This document shows, in pieces, positions 1-5,936 of a DNA stretch of 7,075 nt. The DNA comes from Desulfobacterales bacterium (GTDB lineage Bacteria > Desulfobacterota > Desulfobacteria > Desulfobacterales > Desulfosalsimonadaceae), in the NCBI GenBank assembly GCA_018334855.1, contig JAGXLE010000075.1, forward strand, positions 1 to 7,075, given 5' to 3'. The notes beneath the pieces were generated by a model, which searched no databases, was not told the DNA's origin, and saw only the letters and a program-made list of their open reading frames with translations. Made by a program: the position numbers and the translations under genes. Position 1 is the first letter of the stretch, and each line of letters starts with the position of its first letter.

Positions 1-661
1 TGCCGCCGCTAGGGGGAGGGTTTGTCATATCAAGGCTCACCCCGGCCGGAACAGCCGAATCTGACTGATTGACTATGCTTACAATCAAATCGATCCCGTA
101 ACTGCCCGAATGAAAAACATACCTTTTTTCAAGCACGACACCCTGGGCTGTCTCCAGGAAAAAGGAGATTGATCTGGCGTCTTTGCGAACTTCAAGGCTG
201 CTTTGCTCAAAATCCGTTGTGAAAACAGCATTTGAAATATCGGGCAAACCCCGGTCACTGAACCGAACCAAGGCCGTTCCCACCGGATTTGCCCCGGAAA
301 CCAGTGTTTTTAAAGAAGAACCAGAATCGGATCCGGACTTGTAGTCTTTAAGAACGAATTGCCTGATCGCAGCCCCTTTTTCCGTAATCTCGGCCCTGTA
401 AAGATCTGTTTCAACGGTAATGCTGTTAAAGGTTTTGGCTGGAACCTCAACAGGTTTTTCGGTTTTTTTACCGGTGCTTCCGGCCCCGGTTCTCTGCGTG
501 GTTTCTGAAGCCTCCCTTTGCCCGGAGGGCTGTTTGCCGGTCTCGGTCTGTTTTTGTTGCTGCGGGGCCTGCACCGGTTTTTCGGGTGTAACCAGAACCT
601 CCCACAGCAAAAAAACCATGACCGTAAGAACAATAGCCAACAACAAACGCATCTGTTCCAT
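1..661 (-). CDS. yidC: Membrane protein insertase YidC, N-terminal part (gene continues beyond position 1)
   Basis: This is the first 220 codons of the Oxa1/YidC/Alb3 insertase, which inserts and folds inner-membrane proteins alone or with SecYEG. It opens with MEQMRLLLAIVLTVMVFLLW, a single transmembrane segment (about residues 5-23). A low-complexity Q/K/T/P linker follows (about 25-76), and then the start of the periplasmic P1 beta-sandwich domain (from about residue 79, with VETDLYRAEITEKGAAIRQF and later VLEKRYVFHSGSYGIDL). TM1 plus a large periplasmic domain is the Gram-negative form of the family. The conserved five-helix insertase core lies outside the window. The ATG has a good Shine-Dalgarno (AGGAG, 5 nt spacing). 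The gene is last in rpmH-rnpA-yidD-yidC, the usual order, 159 nt after yidD. No frameshift is seen. Identity rests on the N-terminal architecture plus gene order. Confidence 0.95.
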   Translation of the reverse strand, partial: MEQMRLLLAIVLTVMVFLLWEVLVTPEKPVQAPQQQKQTETGKQPSGQREASETTQRTGAGSTGKKTEKPVEVPAKTFNSITVETDLYRAEITEKGAAIRQFVLKDYKSGSDSGSSLKTLVSGANPVGTALVRFSDRGLPDISNAVFTTDFEQSSLEVRKDARSISFFLETAQGVVLEKRYVFHSGSYGIDLIVSIVNQSDSAVPAGVSLDMTNPPPSGG

Positions 662-708
662 ATCTACTCCTGAGTAGCAGCGCGAAATCTAAAAAATCAA
701 AAATTTTA

Positions 709-733
709 GAACCTGTGCACAAAGTGCCGGTTC
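709..733 (-). terminator. Hairpin followed by T-rich tract between yidD and yidC (possible attenuator or weak terminator)
   Basis: Read on the minus strand, GAACC-G-GCAC-TTT-GTGC-ACA-GGTTC folds into a 5+4 bp stem with a small internal loop and a 3-nt apical loop. About 6 nt later come the tracts TTTTT and TTTTTT (around 691-705). The U-tract is not directly against the stem, so efficient termination is doubtful. It could lower yidC transcription relative to rnpA/yidD, or mark an RNA processing site. Only the inverted repeat and the T-rich tract are seen; the function is inferred. Confidence 0.35.
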
Positions 734-820
734 CTGTTACTGACGATGCAGGCGGATTTTCTTCAGGGCTTCAAGGCGACAAGGGCGGGCCGGGGATGAA
801 GCCGAACCGGAAGGCAGTTT

Positions 821-1102
821 TCAGCAGCATGAAGCTGTTTCGTCCGGTCCCTCAATTTCGGCGCAACTGCACATCACCGTGTTTTCGTCTGTGCCGGGAA
901 CCGGGTCAATGCCACCGGGATGAAACGGATGGCATTTGGCAAGGCGCTTAAGCGCCATCCACCCGCCCTTAAATGCTCCGAAACGTTTAACGGCCTGATA
1001 CCCGTATTCGGAACAGGACGGATAGAAACGGCATGCCGGCCCGAGTACGGGTGAGAGCAATGCCTGGTAAAGTCTTATGATAAAAAGAAAAAAATACTTA
1101 AT
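821..1102 (-). CDS. yidD: Membrane protein insertion efficiency factor YidD
   Basis: YidD (DUF37) is a small, membrane-associated protein that helps YidC-dependent insertion. The family core is clear: an amphipathic N-terminal helix ([17 protein letters not shown], residues 2-18), [18 protein letters not shown] (21-38), [20 protein letters not shown] (45-64) and IDPVP (65-69). The conserved cysteines are at 24, 30 and 57. Length is 93 aa, typical for the family. I placed the start at an ATT codon (1102-1100) because it reproduces the usual M-K-hydrophobic beginning. It also lies 8 nt after GGAGG (1115-1111) and shares a T with the rnpA stop (ATTAA). No ATG or GTG exists nearby in frame. The alternative is TTG at 1126-1124 (101 aa), which has no visible Shine-Dalgarno. 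The last 16 residues form an unusual cysteine-rich tail (CSC and terminal CC). Identity is secure; the exact start is not. Confidence 0.9.
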   Translation of the reverse strand: MKYFFLFIIRLYQALLSPVLGPACRFYPSCSEYGYQAVKRFGAFKGGWMALKRLAKCHPFHPGGIDPVPGTDENTVMCSCAEIEGPDETASCC

Positions 1103-1460
1103 TGGAATGCCCTCCGATTTTGTCAAACAGGTGCCGCAAAGACGCAAAAGCCTCTCGGCCTGATAAATGTGCTGCCCCTTTTTTCGCAATAACGTTGATG
1201 TCCAGGTTGCCTGCGAGCCTGTGTCGGTTGAGCCGAAAATATTCCCTGACAATACGCTTGATCCGATTTCGCACAACGGCATTGCCGATTTTTTTTGTAA
1301 CTGTTACGCCGAGCCGGCTGCGATCCAGCCGGTTTAACCGGTATGCTATGACGAAATATCTGTTGTGAACACTGTTGCCCTGCCTTGATAAGTTGAGAAA
1401 TTCAGGGCGTTTAAGCAGTTTGTCCGGCTTCCGGATTCTATTTTTCCCCGAATGGATCAA
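1098..1460 (-). CDS. rnpA: Ribonuclease P protein component
   Basis: RnpA is the small basic protein that binds the RNase P RNA and helps position precursor tRNAs for 5' maturation. The hallmark RNR segment is present ([15 protein letters not shown]). It is preceded by [14 protein letters not shown] and by an N-terminal [15 protein letters not shown] of the usual type, with [10 protein letters not shown] following. From TTG at 1460-1458 the protein is 120 aa, the usual family length. That TTG overlaps the rpmH stop as TTGA, an arrangement suited to translational coupling, but has no clear Shine-Dalgarno of its own. The frame stays open upstream to an ATG at 1607, giving a 169-aa product whose first 49 residues overlap all of rpmH. 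That ATG also lacks a good Shine-Dalgarno, so I prefer the short form. The stop overlaps the yidD start. Function is confident; the start is uncertain. Confidence 0.93.
   Translation of the reverse strand: MIHSGKNRIRKPDKLLKRPEFLNLSRQGNSVHNRYFVIAYRLNRLDRSRLGVTVTKKIGNAVVRNRIKRIVREYFRLNRHRLAGNLDINVIAKKGAAHLSGREAFASLRHLFDKIGGHSN
1111..1115 (-). promoter_or_regulatory. Shine-Dalgarno GGAGG that decides the yidD start
   Basis: On the minus strand GGAGG lies inside the last codons of rnpA (ATC GGA GGG). It is 8 nt before the ATT of the ATTAA stop/start overlap. It is the strongest ribosome-binding sequence near the yidD 5' end. It is too far downstream to serve the alternative TTG at 1126-1124, so it argues for initiation at ATT. 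Confidence 0.6.
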
Positions 1461-1591
1461 ACAGCGAGTCTTTTTCGGCCCTTGGCCCGTCGCCTTTTGA
1501 TGACCATCCTGCCCTGCCTGGTGGCCATCCTCTTTAAAAAACCGTGTTTTCTGGCTCTTTTTATTCTGCTTGGCTGATATGTCCGCTTCAT
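1457..1591 (-). CDS. rpmH: Large ribosomal subunit protein bL34
   Basis: This 44-aa gene encodes bL34, an extremely basic protein of the 50S subunit. The translation begins [20 protein letters not shown] and ends in [12 protein letters not shown], matching the family over its whole length (usual length 44-47 aa). AAAGG lies 7 nt before the ATG (1591-1589). The gene is first in the rpmH-rnpA-yidD-yidC cluster and probably transcribed from the promoter at 1666-1695. It lies entirely inside a longer open version of the rnpA frame, so automatic callers may miss it. Its stop (TGA 1459-1457) overlaps the likely rnpA TTG start. Confidence 0.96.
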   Translation of the reverse strand: MKRTYQPSRIKRARKHGFLKRMATRQGRMVIKRRRAKGRKRLAV

Positions 1592-1665
1592 TGTTCCACC
1601 TTTTCATGGTCTTTGTTAATCGGCCGAAAATATACTCTGACCGCTTATGAGTATGAATCAGAGAA

Positions 1666-1695
1666 TTGTTAGACCAATATAACCATTTTTGTCAA
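1666..1695 (-). promoter_or_regulatory. Putative sigma-70 promoter for rpmH-rnpA-yidD-yidC
   Basis: On the minus strand a perfect -35 hexamer TTGACA (1695-1690) is followed after 18 nt by TAACAA (1671-1666), a weak -10 with 3 of 6 consensus bases. The predicted 5' UTR to the rpmH ATG would be about 65-70 nt. The location, between the end of rng and rpmH, is where a promoter is expected. The -10 assignment is the uncertain part. Confidence 0.5.
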
Positions 1696-1722
1696 GATTC
1701 AAATGCTTTGTTATTCGGCTAA

Positions 1723-1785
1723 ATCTGACGGAATAAAAAAAACCATTTCCGGGCTGCACTTGATCACTTTTACAAGCCGTCAGAT
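1723..1785 (-). terminator. Possible 3' terminator structure of the rng operon
   Basis: Nine nucleotides after the rng stop, the minus strand has a perfect 9-bp inverted repeat: ATCTGACGG (1785-1777) and CCGTCAGAT (1731-1723), separated by 45 nt. Inside the loop a weak hairpin (AGCC...GGTT, with one G-T pair) is followed at once by a run of eight T (1742-1735), the layout of a poor intrinsic terminator. The long-range stem and the T-run hairpin are not exclusive. It is the only terminator-like element between rng and the rpmH promoter. The function is inferred from position and structure. Confidence 0.38.
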
Positions 1786-1793
1786 CGCAATTG

Positions 1794-3353
1794 TTATTGT
1801 ATTTCGGCAATATCGTATTGTTCAAGATGATAATCCTCTGCAGGGTAAATGCAGACCTGCAGCCCCACCCTTTGTTCGAGCACTGTGATCAGCTCGCTTT
1901 CCTGGCCCAAAAGAAGATCAGCGATTACCGGGTTGACTTTGACATGGATCCGGTTTCCGGCGGCATCTGCGGACTGCCTGCATACGTCTCTGAAAATATT
2001 GTAGCAGATAGTTCTGCGCGACAGCAGCATGCCTTCTCCCTCGCAGTAAAAGCACGGCTCGCACAGCATCCGGGGTAAAGATTTGACAACCCTTTTGCGG
2101 GTCATCTGGATAAGACCCATGTCGGAAACCGGGAGAACGTTGGTCCTGGCCTTGTCCCGGCTCAGAGCTTCTTTTAACGTATTATAGACCTTTTCCTGGT
2201 CAACCCTGTTTTCCATGTCAATAAAATCAATTATTATAATCCCGCCGAGATTACGGAGCCGGATCTGGTAGGCGATTTCCTTGACCGCCTCAAGGTTTGT
2301 CTTTAATACGGTCTCTGCAAAATTTCGCTTGCCAACGTAGCGGCCGGTATTAACATCAATTGCCACTAAGGCCTCGGTAATCTCGATGATGATGTAGCCT
2401 CCGCATTTGAGCCACACCTTTTTCTTCAAGGCACGCTGTATATCAATCTCGAGGTTATAGGCATCAAATATCGGTTCGTTTCCTTCATAAAGGGCCACGG
2501 AATTTTTCAGCCTGGGCATGAATTTACCGATAAAAGAGCTCACGGTTTTGTAAACCGAAGGCGAGTCAATTGTCACCTTGTCGGCTTCGTGGGCAAGCAG
2601 ATCGCGCACGCAGCGCAGCGTCACTGAAAGCTCCTCGTGCAACAGAGAAGGCGCGGACGCCTGCTGGCAGCGGTTTTGAATGTCGCTCCACAGATTGTTT
2701 AAAAACTCCATTTCCTGGGACAGGACTTCCGGGTTCACCCCTTCTCCGGCCGTGCGCACGATATACCCGTAAGAGCTGGTACGCATCGATTCCACCAGTT
2801 GCTTAAGCCGGCCGCGTTCTTCCTCGTCTGTAATGCGCCGGGAAATACCGATATGATCCACAGTAGGCATTAACACAAGAAAACGGCCCGGTAGCGAGAC
2901 ACAGGTGGTAAGACGCGCACCCTTGCTGCCGATTGGGGAACGAGCCACCTGGACAAGAATTTCCTGGCCGTCTTTTAACATTTCTTCAATCGGCAGGCGG
3001 TCGGAGCGGCGGCCGCTTGACATGGACGAGGAAACAGGTCCATTTTCCTCCCCGGCATCGGACGAATTCTCCTCTGCGTATTCATTTTCCTTGTTTATAT
3101 ACATTTGCTCGGGCGGAGGCGTCCTGCCGTTTAACACCTCGTCGACATAAATAAAGGCAGCCTGCTTTAGCCCCACATCGACAAAAGCCGCCTGCATACC
3201 CGGCAATACACGCTGAATACGCCCCTTGTAGATGTTACCGGCTATATTGCCTTCATCCTGACGTTCAACGTATATTTCAGCAAGGACACCGTTTTCCAGG
3301 AGCGCCACCCGGATCTCGGGACCCAGGGCATTGATAATGAGTTCCTTATCCAT
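1794..3353 (-). CDS. rng: Ribonuclease G (RNase E/G family)
   Basis: This is a single-strand-specific endoribonuclease that cuts AU-rich sites. In E. coli, RNase G matures the 16S rRNA 5' end and degrades mRNA. At 519 aa with no C-terminal scaffold it is RNase G-like (E. coli RNase G is 489 aa). It starts MDKELIINALGPEIRVALLE, followed by a split S1 domain (about 35-155: GNIYKGRIQRVLPGMQAAFVDVG, then GQEILVQV and SKGARLTT). The catalytic core contains AIDVNTG (Asp333) and GGIIIIDFIDM (Asp376); the 43-residue spacing matches the two metal-binding aspartates of RNase E. A zinc-link CEPC motif lies at 431-434. Within S1, about residues 75-118 form an acidic, Ser-rich insertion, explaining the extra length. 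The ATG directly follows the TGA of the radical SAM gene (TGAATG) and has AGAGG 5 nt upstream, so translation is probably coupled. This is the last gene of the operon. Confidence 0.95.
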   Translation of the reverse strand: MDKELIINALGPEIRVALLENGVLAEIYVERQDEGNIAGNIYKGRIQRVLPGMQAAFVDVGLKQAAFIYVDEVLNGRTPPPEQMYINKENEYAEENSSDAGEENGPVSSSMSSGRRSDRLPIEEMLKDGQEILVQVARSPIGSKGARLTTCVSLPGRFLVLMPTVDHIGISRRITDEEERGRLKQLVESMRTSSYGYIVRTAGEGVNPEVLSQEMEFLNNLWSDIQNRCQQASAPSLLHEELSVTLRCVRDLLAHEADKVTIDSPSVYKTVSSFIGKFMPRLKNSVALYEGNEPIFDAYNLEIDIQRALKKKVWLKCGGYIIIEITEALVAIDVNTGRYVGKRNFAETVLKTNLEAVKEIAYQIRLRNLGGIIIIDFIDMENRVDQEKVYNTLKEALSRDKARTNVLPVSDMGLIQMTRKRVVKSLPRMLCEPCFYCEGEGMLLSRRTICYNIFRDVCRQSADAAGNRIHVKVNPVIADLLLGQESELITVLEQRVGLQVCIYPAEDYHLEQYDIAEIQ

Positions 3354-5933
3354 TCAGGCCTCTTTAATATCTGATTGATGAAAATTTTGCCGGACTTCGG
3401 GCAGCTTTAACACCCGGGCACTGCGTACCGCGCTGTCGGGCAGCGGAAAAATACTGCCTATTATTTCCAGGGGTCTTATCGCGGCGCCTGATGAGCGCAC
3501 CAGCCTGATCCTTAACCGGTCCGGCCTTTCACGCTGAAATTCCTCGAGCACGGATTTGAGATCAATCCGGACTTCCGCACCTTTTCTGTTTATAAAAACT
3601 ACGGTAAAGGATCGGGCTTTAACAAAATCATGGTACGGTTTATCCTCAAAACACCAGCCGCCGTTAAGTGTTATCCTGTATGTCTCTGCCTGGCGGGCCG
3701 GCAGACCTGCTTTTGACGAAACCGGGCTGCACCCGGTTACAGCCAGCCCTTCGGGAAGTTGAGAATTTATGGCATTTTTTACCTCCCCGCAGCCTGCCGG
3801 GTCATTTACGGTCATTATAAAGAACTCCTCCATGCTCTCAATACCAACCGGCAGGGCATCACCAAAAGAAACTTTCGGCTTGGGATGAAACCCCTTCGAA
3901 TATGCCAGGCTTATCCCGGCCCTGCGAAGGGCCCTGATCAGGATGTTGGAAAGTTCCAGCTGTCCGAAAAACCGTGCAGGCCCGAGCTTGGTGTAGGCGA
4001 CCTTTAATCTTCGGCCGTTACCGGGTGCGGCCTCAGAACTTTGGTTCCGGATATCCCCGGCGGATTTCTGCTCCGAACCAAGGCAGCCGGCATCTTTCTG
4101 ATCTGCGGTTTCCGGCCTCAGGGTTTGAAAATCACAGACCCCGCAACCCTGGCAATCCTCCAGGCGGCAATCGGCGGTTGTCTTTTCTTCAAGCCCCTTT
4201 TCATATTCGCGCCTCAAAAAATCCTCTGATACCCCTGTATCGATATGGTCCCACGGAAGCCGGGCATTAAAGGGAATGGGGCGCAGATAATCTTCAGGAT
4301 CGAGGCCGGCATCAAAAAAAGATTTTTGCCAGGAGTTATAGTCAAAAGAGTCCGTCCAACCGTCAAACCTGCACCCGTTTTCATAGGCGGCCGCAAGCAC
4401 CCGGGCCAGGCGGCGGTCTCCCCTTGCAAAAACTCCTTCTATCACGCTGGTCTCGGGGTTCTGCCACTTGAAGTCCACCCCTTTGATGGAAAGCCGGGAT
4501 CTTAATGCTTCTATTTTATCCCTGGCCTCTTTAAGGCCCTGCTGACCGACCCATTGAAAGGGCACGTGGGATTTGGGTATAAAGGTAGCAACGCTTACGT
4601 TTATACTTCCGCGGCGCTTTTTTCCGGGCAGGGTTTTGCGGAGGCGTTTTACAAGCTCAACGATTTCGTCAACATCGGAATCGGTTTCAGTCGGAAGCCC
4701 TATCATGAAATAGAGTTTGACCAGCTGCCATCCCAAGTCAAAAGCAGATGTCATTGTTTCAGCGAGTTCAGCCTCAGTAATGTTTTTGTTGATAACCGTC
4801 CTGAGCCGCTGACTGCCGGCCTCCGGTGCAATGGTGAATCCGGTCTTGCGCACGCTTCTTATGAGCTCCATCATTTCCGTGCTCAACGTGCCCGCTCTAA
4901 ACGAAGGAATAGAAATTGCAGTGTGCCGGCTGCCGAAAGGCTTTGAAAGATCCTTCATCAGTGGCAACAGGCAGCTGTAATCCCCGGTGCTTAGCGAAAG
5001 CAGGGAAATATCCTCGTATCCGGTTGAGCAAAGCCCTTTTTCAGCAAGTTTTACAAGCCTTGAAAGCGATCTTTCTCTGACCGGCCTGTAGATCATCCCG
5101 GCCTGGCAGAACCGGCATCCCCGGGTGCATCCCCGGGCGATTTCCAAACGAAGTCTGTCATGGACGGGCCGACCGAACGGCACCACCGGGGATTCGGGGA
5201 AAAAAGCCTCGTCCAGGTCCGAAACGGCAGCGCGCCGAGCCCTGTCGTATCCTGCCAAAAGGGGAACGGTCTCCTGCCTGCCGGATGAGTCAAATGCGGC
5301 GCGGAAAAAAGACGGTACGTAAACCCCTTCGATTCCGGTCCAGGTTTTAAGCAGGTCGGTTTTATCCCTGCCCCCGCCTGATCTCCAGTTTATAAAAGCC
5401 TCTGCCATTTCAATGACAGCCGATTCGCCGTCGCCCACCACCATGGCATCAAAAAAAGGTGCAACCGGCTCAGGATTTACAGTGCAGGGGCCCCCGGCAA
5501 TAACAAGGGGATGACTTTGATCCCTGTCTGTTGCGTAAAAAGGAATGCCGGCCAGATCAAGCATCATCAGAATATTGGTATAATTTAACTCGTAGAGCAG
5601 GCTGAATCCGATAATGTCAAAACCGGAAAGCGGCCGCCTGCTTTCCAGGGAAAACAAGGGGTTCCCGGAGGATTTCAGCAGTCGGGCCATGTCTGTTCCC
5701 GGGGCAAAAACCCGTTCTGCGGCTATATTTGAACGGGAGTTTAGCAGGTGATACAGAATCTGCATTCCAAAATGGGAGGTACCGATCTCGTAAGTATCCG
5801 GAAAAGCAAGAGCTAAGCGCAGCTCTATCCCGCTGCCGCTTTTTGTAACCGAATTGATTTCTCCGCCGATATACCTGCTCGGCTTTTCAACCAGCGGCAG
5901 AATATGATCCATACTTTCCATAATAAAACGCAC
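3354..5933 (-). CDS. B12-binding-like/radical SAM protein fused to a C-terminal DUF2344 domain (TIGR03960-type + TIGR03936-type); function unknown
   Basis: This 859-aa protein has three parts. Residues 1-250 resemble the B12-binding-like domain of this family (FPDTYEIGTSHFGMQILYHL, IIGFSLLYELNYTN, VIAGGPCTVNPEPVAPFF), but show no DxHxxG cobalamin-ligand motif. Residues about 258-500 are a radical SAM domain with CTRGCRFC (Cys269, 273, 276) to bind a 4Fe-4S cluster that cleaves S-adenosylmethionine. A further cluster, Cys589, 594, 597 and 600, ends this part and may hold a second Fe-S cluster or zinc. A polar linker (about 603-640) leads into DUF2344 (641-859: VAYTKLGPARFFGQLELSN, YSKGFHPKPKVSFG). 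In many genomes the two parts are separate neighbouring genes, often next to rne/rng; here they are fused directly upstream of rng. Substrate is unknown; an RNA-related role is inferred from context only. The coordinates use GTG; ATG at 5921 or 5912 (MDHILPLVEKPSRYIGGE) fits family starts better. No start has a strong Shine-Dalgarno. Confidence 0.9.
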   Translation of the reverse strand: MRFIMESMDHILPLVEKPSRYIGGEINSVTKSGSGIELRLALAFPDTYEIGTSHFGMQILYHLLNSRSNIAAERVFAPGTDMARLLKSSGNPLFSLESRRPLSGFDIIGFSLLYELNYTNILMMLDLAGIPFYATDRDQSHPLVIAGGPCTVNPEPVAPFFDAMVVGDGESAVIEMAEAFINWRSGGGRDKTDLLKTWTGIEGVYVPSFFRAAFDSSGRQETVPLLAGYDRARRAAVSDLDEAFFPESPVVPFGRPVHDRLRLEIARGCTRGCRFCQAGMIYRPVRERSLSRLVKLAEKGLCSTGYEDISLLSLSTGDYSCLLPLMKDLSKPFGSRHTAISIPSFRAGTLSTEMMELIRSVRKTGFTIAPEAGSQRLRTVINKNITEAELAETMTSAFDLGWQLVKLYFMIGLPTETDSDVDEIVELVKRLRKTLPGKKRRGSINVSVATFIPKSHVPFQWVGQQGLKEARDKIEALRSRLSIKGVDFKWQNPETSVIEGVFARGDRRLARVLAAAYENGCRFDGWTDSFDYNSWQKSFFDAGLDPEDYLRPIPFNARLPWDHIDTGVSEDFLRREYEKGLEEKTTADCRLEDCQGCGVCDFQTLRPETADQKDAGCLGSEQKSAGDIRNQSSEAAPGNGRRLKVAYTKLGPARFFGQLELSNILIRALRRAGISLAYSKGFHPKPKVSFGDALPVGIESMEEFFIMTVNDPAGCGEVKNAINSQLPEGLAVTGCSPVSSKAGLPARQAETYRITLNGGWCFEDKPYHDFVKARSFTVVFINRKGAEVRIDLKSVLEEFQRERPDRLRIRLVRSSGAAIRPLEIIGSIFPLPDSAVRSARVLKLPEVRQNFHQSDIKEA

Positions 5934-5936
5934 TTG

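Noticed and set aside
310..633. Minus-strand open frame rich in Pro/Arg/Lys
   Set aside because: It lies in another frame of yidC, whose frame clearly encodes the family N-terminus; the composition is that of a shadow frame.
713..723. CTGTGCACAAA as a possible DnaA box near the rpmH cluster
   Set aside because: It matches the DnaA consensus poorly, is a single copy, and no dnaA gene, AT-rich unwinding element or box cluster is present, so no origin is claimed.
1608..1793. Possible small gene or ncRNA between rng and rpmH
   Set aside because: The interval is fully explained by a terminator-like structure and a promoter; the open frames are short and lack Shine-Dalgarno sequences.
1791..2078. 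Plus-strand open frame across the rng 3' end
   Set aside because: It is antisense to well-conserved RNase G sequence and has no recognisable product.
4554..4946. 130-codon plus-strand open frame
   Set aside because: It is antisense to the radical SAM gene and has no family-like motifs.
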